Assembly: GCF_014268935.2 (NCBI RefSeq) | Contig: NZ_JABWRJ020000003.1 | Span: forward strand, 1 to 64,000 | Source of the DNA: Pseudomonas peradeniyensis | Lineage (GTDB): Bacteria > Pseudomonadota > Gammaproteobacteria > Pseudomonadales > Pseudomonadaceae | DNA length: 64,000 bases | Reading direction: 5' to 3' | Shown here: in pieces, positions 31,450-41,175 of the stretch | Position numbering within the stretch: position 1 is the first letter of the stretch | Layout: each line of letters starts with the position of its first letter | Notes under the pieces: model-generated | Databases searched by the model: none | What the model saw: only the letters and a program-made list of their open reading frames with translations | Told to the model about the DNA's origin: nothing | Program-made: the position numbers and the translations under genes

Positions 31450-31746
31450 TCACTTTTTCTTGGCAGGCTTGGCCGGTGCGTTGACGCTGTCGCGCAGGTT
31501 CTTGCCCGGCTTGAAGGCGACGGTGTTGCTGGCCTTGATCTTGACCGGCTGGCCGGTCTGCGGGTTCTTGCCGGTGCGGGCGCCACGGTGGCGCTTTTCG
31601 AAGGTGCCGAAACCGACCAGGGTGACGGTGTCCTTGTCGAGCGCGCCGGTGATGCTGTCGAGAATCGCGTTGAGGACCTGGTTGGCCTTTTCCTTGGTCA
31701 GATCGGCCTTTTCGGCGATGACGGCGGCGAGTTCTGGTTTACGCAT
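31450..31746 (-). CDS. hupA: HU-family DNA-binding protein
   Basis: A 98-residue nucleoid protein. Signature: MRKPELAAVIAEKADLTKEK, VGFGTFEKRHRGARTGKNPQ, then TGQPVKIKASNTVAFKPGKN. HU bends DNA non-specifically. The Ala/Lys-rich tail (NAPAKPAKKK) is slightly longer than in E. coli HU. P. putida has several HU paralogues and this locus is recalled as hupA; the family call is firm, the paralogue letter less so. Confidence 0.95.
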   Translation of the reverse strand: MRKPELAAVIAEKADLTKEKANQVLNAILDSITGALDKDTVTLVGFGTFEKRHRGARTGKNPQTGQPVKIKASNTVAFKPGKNLRDSVNAPAKPAKKK

Positions 31747-31934
31747 AGTGAAGCCTCTTTGACGGGATTTCTTGTTGTTATGCCGTGCTGCCGAAGGGAG
31801 CAGCGTTCAAGGCACCGCAGGCTCTAGGCTGCGGCAGACGCCAGTGAGGATGGCACGCCGACCGGGGCCGCGCCAGTATCTGGGCGGCCATTGTCGCGGC
31901 AAGAACAGGATAATTCCGACAGAACGCCCGCTAT

Positions 31935-33083
31935 TTACGCCATCAAGGGCGGCAACTGGCGATTCAGCGCCAGTTTCTCCATGACCGCGCCGCCGGTCAG
32001 GGCGTAGCCCAGCAGCTGGCCATCGGCACCGTGGCAAAGCACTTTCAGGTCGGCGCCGCTGCCTTCGACCACCCAGGTGCCCTCAAGGCCGGGCGGCACC
32101 GGGGACACCACCAGCGGACAGGCCGGGGTCTTCACGGTGACCGGCATCGGGCCGTAGGCCACCGCGGTCGGGTTGCCGGCCAGGGTCTGGGCCAGGGCAC
32201 GGGCGCAGGTCATCAGCGGCATGACATACAGCAGGTTGATGCCATCGACCTCGGCGCAGTCGCCCAGGGCGAAGATGTTGGCGTGGGAGGTGCGCAACTG
32301 GCGGTCCACCACCACGCCACGGTTGACCTGCAACCCCGCCGCCGCCGCCAGGTCGGTGCGCGGACGCAGGCCGATGGCCGAGACCACCAGATCACAGGGA
32401 ATCACGCTGCCATCGGACAGGTGCGCCTCGAGCGCCTCCCCTGCACGCTGCAGGCGGGTCAGCACCGGGCCGAGGTGAAAGCGCACGCCCAGCCCTTCCA
32501 GGCCCGCCTGCACGGCCGCGGCGGCAGCCGGGTGCAGCAGGGTCGGCATCACCTGCTCACAGGGGGCGACGACCTCGCACTGCAGGCCGCCCAGGCTTAG
32601 GTCGTTGGCGAATTCGCAACCGATCAGGCCGGCACCGAGGATCAGCACACGGTGCTTGCCCGCGGCCGCAGTGCGAAAGCGTGCATAGTCCTCAAGGTCG
32701 TTGATCGGGAAGATCAGCTCGCCCGCATCGCCTTCGACCGGCACCTGCACGGTCTGCGCGCCCCAGGCCAGCACCAGGTCGCGGTATTCCACCGCTTCCT
32801 CGCCGATCCACAGGCGCTTGTGACCCGGGTCGATGCCGCTGATGCGGGTATGGGTGCGAATCTCGGCCTTGAGCTGCTCGGCCATGGCGCCCGGTTCGGC
32901 CATGCACAGGCCGTCGGCGTCCTTCTGCTTGGCGAAGCCGGTGGACAGCATGGGCTTGGAGTAGGAGCGACCGTCGTCGGAGGTGATCAGCAACAGCGGC
33001 GTGTCGCCGTCGAGCTTGCGAAACTCTCGCGCCAGGTTGTAGCCGGCAAGGCCGGTACCGATGATCACCACGGGGGACGTCAT
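31935..33083 (-). CDS. Rubredoxin-NAD+ reductase
   Basis: A 382-residue FAD-dependent pyridine nucleotide-disulfide oxidoreductase-fold protein. FAD motif [20 protein letters not shown] at the N-terminus, NAD-binding [17 protein letters not shown] at about 145, and the second FAD motif [16 protein letters not shown]. It passes electrons from NADH to rubredoxin, whose gene lies 33 bases upstream on the same strand, as with P. aeruginosa RubB-RubA. The second ATG (33083) has AGGA well spaced and is preferred over the one at 33092. Confidence 0.93.
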   Translation of the reverse strand: MTSPVVIIGTGLAGYNLAREFRKLDGDTPLLLITSDDGRSYSKPMLSTGFAKQKDADGLCMAEPGAMAEQLKAEIRTHTRISGIDPGHKRLWIGEEAVEYRDLVLAWGAQTVQVPVEGDAGELIFPINDLEDYARFRTAAAGKHRVLILGAGLIGCEFANDLSLGGLQCEVVAPCEQVMPTLLHPAAAAAVQAGLEGLGVRFHLGPVLTRLQRAGEALEAHLSDGSVIPCDLVVSAIGLRPRTDLAAAAGLQVNRGVVVDRQLRTSHANIFALGDCAEVDGINLLYVMPLMTCARALAQTLAGNPTAVAYGPMPVTVKTPACPLVVSPVPPGLEGTWVVEGSGADLKVLCHGADGQLLGYALTGGAVMEKLALNRQLPPLMA

Positions 33084-33116
33084 GTCGTGCATTCCTTCTT
33101 CAAGCCAGGGTTGTGA

Positions 33117-33284
33117 TCAGCCGATGGCGATCATTTCGAAATCACTCTTGCCCACGCCGCAGTCGGGGCACAGCCAGTCTTCCGGTACGTCCTCCCAACG
33201 GGTGCCGGGGGCGATGCCGTCGTCCGGCCAGCCTTGGGCCTCGTCGTAGATCAGGCCGCAGACAATACATTGCCACTTCTTCAT
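33117..33284 (-). CDS. rubA: Rubredoxin
   Basis: A 55-residue one-iron redox protein. Both iron knuckles are present: [20 protein letters not shown] and [18 protein letters not shown], with Cys6, Cys9, Cys39 and Cys42. It carries electrons from the adjacent reductase to alkane hydroxylases or peroxide-handling enzymes. It is first in the rubredoxin-reductase operon. P. aeruginosa has two rubredoxins here; only one is seen in this window. Confidence 0.95.
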   Translation of the reverse strand: MKKWQCIVCGLIYDEAQGWPDDGIAPGTRWEDVPEDWLCPDCGVGKSDFEMIAIG

Positions 33285-33333
33285 TTACTGCTGTTCCTCG
33301 GTCAGGCTTAGGGGGGCGTTGCAGCTGACGGCC

Positions 33334-33397
33334 TCATCGCGGGGCAAGCCCGCTCCTACAGGGGACCTGTGGGAGCGGGCTTGCCCGCGAAGGGGCC
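33334..33397. repeat. REP inverted pair
   Basis: ATCGCGGGGCAAGCCCGCTC and mirror GGAGCGGGCTTGCCCGCGA between the divergent rubredoxin and ubiC genes. This is unusual in this window, where REPs mostly sit at 3' ends. Confidence 0.9.
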
Positions 33398-33505
33398 ACC
33401 GCGCAATTCGTGGGGGCTTTGTACTGGCCCTGCCAGCAGTATGCAAGCAGTCCGGGCAAACATGCTAAGCTCGCCGCCTCTCTGGCCTGTATCAAGCATA
33501 CCGAC

Positions 33506-34063
33506 GTGCCGTACGAAACCCCGCAAGCAGCCGCTGTCGCGTGGCTGGCGTATCCGCAACTGGCGACCACCCTCGACCAGCCGACCTTGGGCTGGCTGTT
33601 CGACGAAGGCTCCCTGACCCGTCGCCTGACCCGTCTCTCCCACGACCACTTCAGCGTCACCCCCCTGTTCGAGGGCTGGCAGCCCCTGCGCGACGACGAG
33701 TGCGCCGCCTTGAGCCTTGCCCCCGGCGCGCAGGGCTGGGTGCGCGAGGTCTACCTGCGTGGCCATGGCCAGCCGTGGGTGTTCGCTCGCAGCGTGGCCA
33801 GCCGCACGGCGCTGGAACGCGGTGGGCTGGACCTGGAGACCCTGGGCAGCCGATCGCTGGGCGAGCTGCTGTTCTGTGACCAGGCGTTCGTCCGTCACCC
33901 GATCGAAGTGTGCAGTTATCCACAGGGCTGGCTGCCCGCCGAGGTCGCCGGCGCAGGGCTGTGGGGGCGGCGCTCGCGCTTCGAGCGCGACGGCCTCGAC
34001 CTGCTGGTGGCCGAGGTGTTCCTGCCCGCCCTGTGGCACGCGGGCAAGGAGGAGAACCGCTGA
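33506..34063 (+). CDS. ubiC: Chorismate pyruvate-lyase
   Basis: A 185-residue enzyme turning chorismate into 4-hydroxybenzoate and pyruvate, first committed step of ubiquinone synthesis. Family pieces: [40 protein letters not shown] and the end-region [18 protein letters not shown]. The GTG at 33506 gives the usual 185 residues; the frame stays open upstream without family similarity. The stop overlaps the ubiA start (TGATG). Confidence 0.94.
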   Translation: MPYETPQAAAVAWLAYPQLATTLDQPTLGWLFDEGSLTRRLTRLSHDHFSVTPLFEGWQPLRDDECAALSLAPGAQGWVREVYLRGHGQPWVFARSVASRTALERGGLDLETLGSRSLGELLFCDQAFVRHPIEVCSYPQGWLPAEVAGAGLWGRRSRFERDGLDLLVAEVFLPALWHAGKEENR

Positions 34064-34953
34064 TGTACCTGCAACTGCTCAAGTCACTCAACCGTCTGCA
34101 CCCACGGGCCTGGGACTTCATCCAGCTGAGCCGCATGGACCGCCCGATCGGCATCTACCTGCTGCTGTGGCCGACGCTGTCGGCGGTGTGGATCGCCGGC
34201 AACGGTTCGCCGACCCTGGCCAACGTGCTGATCTTCGGCCTCGGCGTGGTGCTGATGCGCGCCGCCGGCTGCTGCATCAATGACTTCGCCGACCGCAAGG
34301 TGGACGGCCACGTCAAGCGCACCGCCGACCGGCCACTGGCCAGCGGCCGGGTGAAACCCCGCGAAGCGCTGGTGCTGTTCGCCCTGCTGGTGGGGGTGAG
34401 CTTCCTGCTGGTGCTGTGCACCAACGCCACCACGGTGTGGCTGTCGTTCGGCGCGGTCGCCCTGGCGTTCTGCTACCCGTTCATGAAGCGCTACACCTAC
34501 TACCCGCAGGTGGTGCTGGGCGCGGCGTACTCCTGGGGCATCCCGATGGCCTTCACCGCCGCGGGCGGCGAGCTGCCGGCCAGCGCCTGGCTACTGTACA
34601 TCGCCAACCTGCTGTGGACGGTGGGCTACGACACCTACTACGCCATGGTCGACCGCGACGACGACCTGAAGATCGGCGTGAAATCCACCGCCATCCTGTT
34701 CGGCGAGTCTGACCGGGTGATTATCCTGACCTTGCAGTTGCTGTCGCTGGGCTGCCTGCTGCTGGCGGGCAACCGCTTCGAGCTGGGCGGCTGGTTCCAT
34801 CTGGGGCTGCTGGCGGCGGTGGTGTGCTTCGCCTGGGAGTTCTGGGCGACGCGCAAGCTGGATCGTGAGTCGTGCTTCAAGGCGTTTCTGCACAACCATT
34901 GGGCGGGGATGCTGATATTTGCCGGGGTGGTGCTGGATTACGCGTTGCGCTGA
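34063..34953 (+). CDS. ubiA: 4-hydroxybenzoate octaprenyltransferase
   Basis: A 296-residue integral membrane prenyltransferase that attaches the polyprenyl tail to 4-hydroxybenzoate. The first Asp-rich motif is [20 protein letters not shown] and the second [38 protein letters not shown] is in the first helix region. About eight to nine helices. It overlaps the ubiC stop by one base, so the two are coupled. Confidence 0.96.
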   Translation: MYLQLLKSLNRLHPRAWDFIQLSRMDRPIGIYLLLWPTLSAVWIAGNGSPTLANVLIFGLGVVLMRAAGCCINDFADRKVDGHVKRTADRPLASGRVKPREALVLFALLVGVSFLLVLCTNATTVWLSFGAVALAFCYPFMKRYTYYPQVVLGAAYSWGIPMAFTAAGGELPASAWLLYIANLLWTVGYDTYYAMVDRDDDLKIGVKSTAILFGESDRVIILTLQLLSLGCLLLAGNRFELGGWFHLGLLAAVVCFAWEFWATRKLDRESCFKAFLHNHWAGMLIFAGVVLDYALR

Positions 34954-34967
34954 AAACCTTTGGGCTG

Positions 34968-35026
34968 CTTTGCGGCCCTTTCCGGCCGAGGTGTCGGAGC
35001 GGCCGGAAAGGGTCGCAAAGCGCCCC
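34968..35026. repeat. Long hairpin element, related to the block at 30.8 kb
   Basis: Strong palindrome CCCTTTCCGGCC / GGCCGGAAAGGG (about 34976-35012) framed by GCTTTGCGG and GTCGCAAAGC arms, after ubiA. GTCGGAGCGGCCGGAAAGGG here matches GTCGGACCGGCCGGAAAGGG near 30810. Confidence 0.8.
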
Positions 35027-35034
35027 CAGCTATC

Positions 35035-35406
35035 TCAAGGCTTGGCGATATGCCAGACGTCCTTCATGCCATCGCCGGTAGTCTCCCCGGCCTTCTTGTC
35101 CTTGACGAAGGTGTACAGCGGCTTGCCGTCATAGGCCCACTGCATCGAGCCATCGTCACGGGTGACGTGGCTCCACTTGTCCTTCGGCGCCTCGTCGTCC
35201 TTCTTCACCATCAACGGCGGCCAGTTCTTGGCGCACTCGCCGTTGCACATGGACTTGCCGCCGGCATCCTTGTCGAAGGTGTACAGCGTCATGCCGTCAT
35301 GATCGACCCACATGCCGTCCTTTTCCATGGCGTGATGAGCCGACGCCACCCCCGGCACTGCCAGCGCAGCGCAAAGGGCCATCCAGCTCAGCGTATGTCG
35401 TGTCAT
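35035..35406 (-). CDS. Secreted repeat protein (COG4315 / Lipoprotein_15 family)
   Basis: A 123-residue secreted protein. The signal peptide covers about residues 1-23 (MTRHTLSWMALCAALAVPGV, then ASAHHA). Two related repeats follow, DGMTLYTFDKDAGGKSMCNG and DGKPLYTFVKDKKAGETTGD, each with a Y-T-F core, matching the 'secreted repeat of unknown function'. No lipobox Cys is seen. It ends before a hairpin and diverges from phoB. Function unknown. Confidence 0.85.
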   Translation of the reverse strand: MTRHTLSWMALCAALAVPGVASAHHAMEKDGMWVDHDGMTLYTFDKDAGGKSMCNGECAKNWPPLMVKKDDEAPKDKWSHVTRDDGSMQWAYDGKPLYTFVKDKKAGETTGDGMKDVWHIAKP

Positions 35407-35508
35407 TGGAATCACCATTGTTTCGGGAATGGATTGAGCTTGCGCGCCGCCTTCGCGGCCCCCTGAAGCCTAGTCCAGTCACGCAATGTCGCCAGAATGG
35501 CCAACACC

Positions 35509-35526
35509 CTGTCACACAGCTGCAAT
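35509..35526 (+). promoter_or_regulatory. Pho box upstream of phoB
   Basis: CTGTCACACAGCTGCAAT: two 7-mers (CTGTCAC, CTGCAAT) spaced by ACAG, a moderately good PhoB-binding site 55 bases before the phoB ATG, fitting autoregulation. The second half is degenerate. Confidence 0.65.
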
Positions 35527-35580
35527 AATTCCGTTATCTAATGCGGGCCAAGACACCGTTCCTGGGAGAGGTAATTGAGC

Positions 35581-36270
35581 ATGGTTGGCAGAAACATTCT
35601 GATCGTCGACGACGAAGCGCCTATCCGCGAGATGATCGCCGTTGCATTGGAAATGGCCGGCTATGACTGCCTCGAGGCCGAGAACTCGCAACAGGCCCAC
35701 GCCATCATCGTCGACCGCAAGCCGGATCTGATCCTGCTCGACTGGATGCTGCCGGGCACCTCGGGCATCGAGCTGGCCCGCCGCCTCAAGCGCGACGAGC
35801 TGACCGGCGACATCCCGATCATCATGCTCACAGCCAAGGGTGAAGAGGACAACAAGATCCAGGGCCTGGAAGTCGGCGCCGACGACTACATCACCAAGCC
35901 GTTCTCGCCCCGCGAGCTGGTGGCGCGCCTGAAGGCCGTGCTGCGCCGCACGGGCCCGAGCGACAGCGAGGCACCGATCGAAGTCGGCGGCCTGCTGCTC
36001 GACCCGATCAGCCACCGCGTGACCATCGACGGCAAGCCGGCCGAGATGGGTCCTACCGAATACCGCCTGCTGCAGTTCTTCATGACCCACCAGGAGCGCG
36101 CCTACACCCGTGGCCAGTTGCTCGACCAGGTCTGGGGCGGCAACGTCTACGTCGAGGAACGCACCGTCGACGTGCACATCCGTCGCCTGCGCAAGGCGCT
36201 GGGTGAAGCCTATGAAAATCTGGTACAAACCGTCCGCGGCACCGGCTATCGCTTCTCGACCAAGAGCTGA
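35581..36270 (+). CDS. phoB: Phosphate regulon response regulator PhoB
   Basis: A 229-residue OmpR-type response regulator. Receiver domain residues 1-120: acidic pair in ILIVDDE (Asp10/Asp11), phosphorylated Asp54 in [11 protein letters not shown], Thr84 and Lys106 in [10 protein letters not shown]. The C-terminal winged helix includes [17 protein letters not shown]. It binds Pho boxes at pstS, pstC and its own promoter when phosphate is low. phoR follows after 36 bases. Confidence 0.97.
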   Translation: MVGRNILIVDDEAPIREMIAVALEMAGYDCLEAENSQQAHAIIVDRKPDLILLDWMLPGTSGIELARRLKRDELTGDIPIIMLTAKGEEDNKIQGLEVGADDYITKPFSPRELVARLKAVLRRTGPSDSEAPIEVGGLLLDPISHRVTIDGKPAEMGPTEYRLLQFFMTHQERAYTRGQLLDQVWGGNVYVEERTVDVHIRRLRKALGEAYENLVQTVRGTGYRFSTKS

Positions 36271-36306
36271 TCGAAGCCCCGGCGCCCGCTGTACAAGGAC
36301 TGTCAA

Positions 36307-37614
36307 TTGAACCAGAACTGGCACGCGACCCTGATTCGCCACATGCTTCTGCTGATCACCGTCTGCCTGATCGGCGGGCTGGTCAGCGGCTACTACGGCT
36401 GGAGCCTGGCCATCGGCCTGGCCCTATATCTGGGCTGGACGTTGAAGCAACTGCTGCGTCTGCACGACTGGCTGCGCAACCACCAGCCCGACGAGGCGCC
36501 ACCCGACGGCTACGGCCTGTGGGGCGAGGTGTTCGACAGCATCTACCACCTGCAGCGTCGCGACCAGCGCGTACGCGGCCGCCTGCAGGCGGTGATCGAC
36601 CGGGTCCAGGAGTCCACCGCCGCCCTGCGCGACGCGGTGATCATGCTCGACAGCGAAGGCAACCTGGAATGGTGGAACCGCGCCGCCGAGACCCTGCTGG
36701 GCTTCAAGACGCCGCAGGACGGCGGCCAGCCGGTGACCAACCTGGTGCGCCACCCGCGCTTCAAGGAGTACTTCGAGTCGGACAACTACGCCGAGCCGCT
36801 GGAGATTCCGTCGCCGATCAATGACCGCCTGCGCGTGCAGCTGCACCTGACCCGCTACGGCAACAACGAACACCTGATGCTGGTGCGCGACGTGACCCGC
36901 ATCCACCAGCTCGAGCAGATGCGCAAGGACTTCGTCGCCAACGTTTCCCACGAGCTGCGCACACCGCTGACGGTGATCACCGGCTACCTGGAGACGCTGC
37001 TGGACAACGTCGAGGACGTGAACCCGCGCTGGAGCCGCGCCCTGCAGCAGATGAGCGCGCAAGGCTCGCGCATGCAGACCCTGCTCAACGACCTGCTGCT
37101 GCTGGCCAAGCTCGAGGCCACCGACTACCCCTCGGACAACCAGCCGGTGCTGGTCGACACCCTGCTTGGCGCCATCAAGAACGACGCCCAGGCCCTGTCC
37201 GGCCCGCGCAACCAGCGCATCAGCCTGGAAGCGGCGCCCGGCATTCGTCTCAAGGGCAGTGAGTCGGAGCTGCGCAGCGCGTTCTCCAACCTGGTGTTCA
37301 ACGCGGTCAAATACACCCAGGACGAAGGCAATATCCGCATCCGCTGGTGGGCCGACGAACAGGGCGCGCACCTGAGCGTGCAGGACTCGGGGGTGGGGAT
37401 CGAGGCCAAGCACCTGCCACGCCTGACCGAGCGCTTCTACCGGGTCGACTCCAGCCGCGCGTCCAATACCGGCGGCACCGGGCTGGGGCTGGCGATCGTC
37501 AAGCATGTGCTGATGCGCCATCGCGGACGGCTGGAAATCAGCAGCGTGCCGGGGCATGGCAGCACCTTTACCTGCCACTTTACGCCGGCGCAATTGGTGT
37601 CAAGCAAAGCCTGA
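36307..37614 (+). CDS. phoR: Phosphate regulon sensor histidine kinase PhoR
   Basis: A 435-residue inner-membrane kinase. Two close N-terminal membrane helices (about 13-45), a short linker, a PAS domain (DAVIMLDSEGNLEWWNRAAE), the phospho-His in DFVANVSHELRTPLTVITGY, and ATPase boxes NAVKYTQ (N), VQDSGVGIEAK (G1) and GGTGLGLAIVK (G2). It has no large periplasmic domain, consistent with sensing through PstSCAB-PhoU. The start is the rare codon TTG at 36307, which gives the family N-terminus MNQNWHATLIRHMLL. Confidence 0.96.
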   Translation: MNQNWHATLIRHMLLLITVCLIGGLVSGYYGWSLAIGLALYLGWTLKQLLRLHDWLRNHQPDEAPPDGYGLWGEVFDSIYHLQRRDQRVRGRLQAVIDRVQESTAALRDAVIMLDSEGNLEWWNRAAETLLGFKTPQDGGQPVTNLVRHPRFKEYFESDNYAEPLEIPSPINDRLRVQLHLTRYGNNEHLMLVRDVTRIHQLEQMRKDFVANVSHELRTPLTVITGYLETLLDNVEDVNPRWSRALQQMSAQGSRMQTLLNDLLLLAKLEATDYPSDNQPVLVDTLLGAIKNDAQALSGPRNQRISLEAAPGIRLKGSESELRSAFSNLVFNAVKYTQDEGNIRIRWWADEQGAHLSVQDSGVGIEAKHLPRLTERFYRVDSSRASNTGGTGLGLAIVKHVLMRHRGRLEISSVPGHGSTFTCHFTPAQLVSSKA

Positions 37615-37615
37615 A

Positions 37616-37682
37616 TCATCGCGGGGCAAGCCCGCTCCCACGCGTTACCTCAGCGATCGTGGGAGCGGGCTTGCCCCGCGAT
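37616..37682. repeat. REP inverted pair
   Basis: ATCGCGGGGCAAGCCCGCTC and its exact mirror GAGCGGGCTTGCCCCGCGAT flank a 22-base centre between phoR and the CorC-like gene, in a tandem gene arrangement. Confidence 0.92.
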
Positions 37683-37797
37683 GGGACGCATCCCCTTTGC
37701 TTTTGCGGCTCCAACCGCTACATTGGATCCCCCGTGCCAGCCATCGCTGGCACTTTTTTCTCTTGAATTCAAAGACGGACCCCGTAAAAACTCCATC

Positions 37798-39138
37798 ATG
37801 GACCCTTCCCCTGGTATCAGCCTCACCTCGTTGTTCGCCGATTTCGGCATGATTCTCTTCGCCTTGTTCCTGGTGCTGCTCAACGGCTTCTTCGTTGCCG
37901 CCGAGTTTGCCATGGTCAAGCTGCGTTCCACCCGGGTCGAAGCCATCGCCGAGCTGCATGGCTGGCGTGGCAGCATCCTGCGCAAGGTGCACAACCAGCT
38001 CGACGCCTACCTGTCGGCCTGCCAGCTGGGCATCACCCTCGCCTCCCTGGGCCTGGGCTGGGTCGGCGAGCCGGCGTTCGCCCACCTGCTGGAGCCGCTG
38101 CTGGCCGCCGTGGGCGTGGACAGCCCCGAGCTGATCAAGGCGATCTCGTTCTTCGTCGCCTTCTTCGTGATCTCCTACCTGCACATCGTGGTCGGCGAGC
38201 TGGCACCGAAGTCCTGGGCAATCCGCAAGCCCGAGCTGCTGTCGCTGTGGACCGCCGTGCCGCTGTACCTGTTCTACTGGGCGATGTACCCGGCGATCTA
38301 CCTGCTCAACGCCAGCGCCAACACCATCCTGCGCATCGCCGGCCAAGGTGAGCCCGGGCCGCACCACGAGCACCACTACAGCCGCGAGGAGCTCAAGCTG
38401 ATCCTGCACTCCAGCCGCGGCCAGGATCCGAGCGACCAGGGCATGCGTGTGCTGGCCTCGGCCGTGGAGATGGGCGAGCTGGAGGTGGTCGACTGGGCCA
38501 ACTCCCGCGAGGACATGGTCAGCATCGACGCCCATGCGCCGCTGAAGGAAATCCTCGCCCTGCTGCGCCGCCACAAGTTCAGCCGCTACCCGCTGTATGA
38601 CGCCGAGCGCGAGGAATTCACCGGCCTGCTGCACATCAAGGACCTGCTGCTGGAGCTGGCCGAGCTGGATCACCTGCCCGAGACCATCGACCTCGAGGAC
38701 CTCGCCCGCCCGCTGGAGCGCGTCTCCCGGCACATGCCGTTGTCCCAGCTGCTGGAGCAGTTCCGCAAGGGCGGCGCGCACTTCGTGCTGGTGGAGGAAG
38801 CCGATGGCAAGGTGATCGGCTACCTGACCATGGAAGACGTGCTGGAAGTGCTGGTCGGCGATATCCAGGACGAACACCGCAAGACCGAGCGCGGCATCCT
38901 CGCCTACCAACCGGGCAAGCTGTTGGTACGCGGTGATACGCCGCTGTTCAAGGTCGAGCGCCTGCTGGGCGTCGACCTCGACCATATCGAGGCGGAAACC
39001 CTGGCCGGCTTGGTCTATGAGACCCTCAAGCGCGTGCCCGAGGAAGAGGAAGTGCTGGAGGTCGAAGGCCTGCGCATCATCATCAAGAAGATGAAAGGGC
39101 CGAAGATCGTGCTGGCCAAGGTGCTCAAGCTCGATTGA
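37798..39138 (+). CDS. Hemolysin/CorC-like CNNM-family membrane protein with CBS pair
   Basis: A 446-residue inner-membrane protein. The N-terminal DUF21/CNNM domain has four hydrophobic segments (LVLLNGFFVAAEFAMVKLRS and HIVVGELAPKSWAIRKPEL are signature pieces). A CBS pair follows (PLYDAEREEFTGLLHIKDLL; HFVLVEEADGKVIGYLTMED) and then a CorC_HlyC C-terminal domain. Relatives act in Mg2+/Co2+ handling. The ATG at 37798 is the family start; the open frame upstream reads into the REP. Confidence 0.93.
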   Translation: MDPSPGISLTSLFADFGMILFALFLVLLNGFFVAAEFAMVKLRSTRVEAIAELHGWRGSILRKVHNQLDAYLSACQLGITLASLGLGWVGEPAFAHLLEPLLAAVGVDSPELIKAISFFVAFFVISYLHIVVGELAPKSWAIRKPELLSLWTAVPLYLFYWAMYPAIYLLNASANTILRIAGQGEPGPHHEHHYSREELKLILHSSRGQDPSDQGMRVLASAVEMGELEVVDWANSREDMVSIDAHAPLKEILALLRRHKFSRYPLYDAEREEFTGLLHIKDLLLELAELDHLPETIDLEDLARPLERVSRHMPLSQLLEQFRKGGAHFVLVEEADGKVIGYLTMEDVLEVLVGDIQDEHRKTERGILAYQPGKLLVRGDTPLFKVERLLGVDLDHIEAETLAGLVYETLKRVPEEEEVLEVEGLRIIIKKMKGPKIVLAKVLKLD

Positions 39139-39144
39139 TCCTTT

Positions 39145-39163
39145 GGGGCTGCTGCGCAGCCCC
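39145..39163 (+). terminator. Terminator-like hairpin
   Basis: Perfect stem GGGGCTGC / GCAGCCCC (loop TGC) directly after the CorC-like gene stop, without a T-run; may act as a processing or Rho-dependent end. Confidence 0.5.
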
Positions 39164-39170
39164 AGAAGCC

Positions 39171-40070
39171 TCAAGGGTTACCGGCAGTGAAATCCGGCAA
39201 CCCGCCAATCGGCCGGTCGAACTGATACGGTATCGACTCCAGCGCCAACCCCACATTGCGCTGCACCACGAAATGCAGGTGCGGACCGCTGCTGTTGCCG
39301 GTGTTGCCCGACTTGGCCAGCGCCTGCCCCTGGGCCACCCGCTGCCCCTCGCCCACCACCACCGAACCGCGCATCAGGTGCAGGTACACGCCCATGGTGC
39401 CATCCGGGTGCAGGATCCTGACGAAGTTGCCCGCCGGATTGTTGCCCCGCCCGCTCTGGTTGTTCTCGATCTTCACCACCACACCACCCCGCGCCGCGAT
39501 GATCGGCGTGCCCTCGGGCATGGCGATGTCCATGGCATAGCGCCCCTTGGGCCCGAAGTGGCTGAAGCGGCCATTGGGACCCTGGCTCAGACGAAACGGC
39601 CCGCCCTTCCAGGGGAAGGGATAGCGATAGCCCTGCGGGCGCTGGCCCGGGTCGCCCATGGCATAGCGAAACTTGGTGTCGTACCTGAGGCTGCTCCCCT
39701 GGCGGGCCTGGACCACGCTGAGCACCTGGGTCGAGCGCGGCGGCACCAGCCGTCGGACGATGCGCGGGGCGTTGCCGCCCTGGGCATTGGCCAGGCGCTC
39801 CACGCGCAGTTCCACCTCCATGGGCACGAACAGTTCGTTGCGGGCGACAAAGCGCACGCCACCGGCAAAGGGCTCGGTCTTCAGGCGAACCTGGCCATCC
39901 AGGCGCTCGACCATGGGCTCACGGAACACGAAGACCTTGGCCCCCGGGCTCGGGCGGTCGGAGTAGGAGACCACGCCGAAGGTGTCGGTGGTCTTGTAGA
40001 CGGTCATGCCCAGGCTCGACGCCGAGGCCGTGAGCAAGGCACAGAACAGCAGCAGGCGGGCGGGCGGCAT
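39171..40070 (-). CDS. Secreted M23 family peptidase (LytM-type)
   Basis: A 299-residue zinc metallopeptidase. Residues 1-21 are a signal peptide; a beta-rich N-terminal region (DUF4124-like, TVYKTTDTFGVVSYSDRPSP) precedes the catalytic domain. Zinc ligands: His and Asp in FSHFGPKGRYAMDIAMPEGT, plus HLHF near the end (SGPHLHFVV), with VYLHL between, so the active site looks intact. It likely cuts peptidoglycan cross-bridges or acts as an EnvC-type activator. Confidence 0.9.
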   Translation of the reverse strand: MPPARLLLFCALLTASASSLGMTVYKTTDTFGVVSYSDRPSPGAKVFVFREPMVERLDGQVRLKTEPFAGGVRFVARNELFVPMEVELRVERLANAQGGNAPRIVRRLVPPRSTQVLSVVQARQGSSLRYDTKFRYAMGDPGQRPQGYRYPFPWKGGPFRLSQGPNGRFSHFGPKGRYAMDIAMPEGTPIIAARGGVVVKIENNQSGRGNNPAGNFVRILHPDGTMGVYLHLMRGSVVVGEGQRVAQGQALAKSGNTGNSSGPHLHFVVQRNVGLALESIPYQFDRPIGGLPDFTAGNP

Positions 40071-40164
40071 GATGGTGGCTTTTTGACAGTTGTGTTCTGT
40101 CGAAGCCTAGCAGCCGGATTTGAGAGGGATATGACAGTTGGTCGGGTGGTGCCGGATGGGTAAC

Positions 40165-40237
40165 GTGGGAGCGGGCTTGCCCCGCGATGACGACGGTGGC
40201 CATACCACCACTATCGCGGGGCAAGCCCGCTCCCACA
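40165..40237. repeat. REP inverted pair
   Basis: GTGGGAGCGGGCTTGCCCCG then, 26 bases on, CGGGGCAAGCCCGCTCCCAC. Lies between the peptidase and response-regulator genes, both transcribed leftward. Confidence 0.9.
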
Positions 40238-40269
40238 ACATCAGCTCCGACGCGGTACTCAAGCGGCCA

Positions 40270-41175
40270 TCAGGCGCCGGGCGTGAAGTGCTTCTGCGCC
40301 GTGCCGCGAGCGATCAGCCGCGACAGGTAGTCGAGCTTCTGCGCATCCTGGTCGACGAACTTGAAGGTCAGTTGCAGCCAGTCGCTCTCGGGCTTGGGCT
40401 CCAGCGCCGCAATGGCGTGCAGGTAGCCGTTCAGCCGCGCCGTCTCGGCATTCTCGCCTTGCTCCAGGTCCAGCACCGCGCCTTCGAGCACCTGTGGCAG
40501 GTTGGTGCCGCGGCGCACCACCAGCAGGGCTTCCTTGAGGCTCAGGGCCTTGATCATGCACGGCTGGGTGCCGCTGGACAGGCGCAGTTGGCCTTGGCCA
40601 CGGCCAGTCTGGGCCGCGGCGGCGGCAGTCTTCGGCGTCGGTGCGTTGATCAGTGGCTTGGCAGCCGCGGCGACAGGCGCCGGAGCCGCGACCTTGGCCG
40701 CTTCCGGACGACCACCGGTCAGGGCGCTGAGCGAGTCGTTGGCGAACGCCGAGTTGACTCGCGCCGGCGCACTGGACATCAGGGCGTCGAGCTTGCCGAT
40801 CTTGGTCAGCGACTTCTTCACCTTGGTCAGCAGTTGCTCGTTGGTGAACGGCTTGCCGACGAAATCGGAAACACCGGCCTGGATGGCCTGGATCACGTTT
40901 TCCTTGTCACCACGGCTGGTCACCATGATGAACTGCATGGTCTTCATCTCTTCCTGTTGGCGGCACCAGGTCAGCAGTTCGAGGCCCGACATCTCGGGCA
41001 TCTCCCAGTCGCACAGGACCAGGTCGAAACGTTCCTTGCTCAGCATGGCCATGGCCTTGCGACCGTTGACCGCGTCCTCGATCACCACGCCGGGAAAGGC
41101 GTTGCGCAGGCACTTTTTTACCAGGTCGCGGATGAACGGGGCATCGTCCACGACCAGCACATTCACTTTACTCAT
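40270..41175 (-). CDS. Response regulator with C-terminal PilZ-like domain
   Basis: A 301-residue protein. Receiver domain residues 1-125: VLVVDDAPFIRDLVKKC, phosphoacceptor Asp56 in LCDWEMPEMSG and FVGKPFTNEQLL. An Ala/Pro-rich linker (about 140-205) leads to a C-terminal domain (VVRRGTNLPQVLEGAVLDLE ... LSRLIARGTAQ) that resembles PilZ, suggesting c-di-GMP or surface signalling, but this is a weak match. AAGAGGAGT lies before the ATG at 41175. No partner kinase adjoins it. Confidence 0.85.
   Translation of the reverse strand: MSKVNVLVVDDAPFIRDLVKKCLRNAFPGVVIEDAVNGRKAMAMLSKERFDLVLCDWEMPEMSGLELLTWCRQQEEMKTMQFIMVTSRGDKENVIQAIQAGVSDFVGKPFTNEQLLTKVKKSLTKIGKLDALMSSAPARVNSAFANDSLSALTGGRPEAAKVAAPAPVAAAAKPLINAPTPKTAAAAAQTGRGQGQLRLSSGTQPCMIKALSLKEALLVVRRGTNLPQVLEGAVLDLEQGENAETARLNGYLHAIAALEPKPESDWLQLTFKFVDQDAQKLDYLSRLIARGTAQKHFTPGA

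Noticed and set aside
33916..33924. Perfect TTATCCACA inside ubiC as a functional DnaA box
   Set aside because: Isolated single match, with no neighbouring boxes; could be chance.
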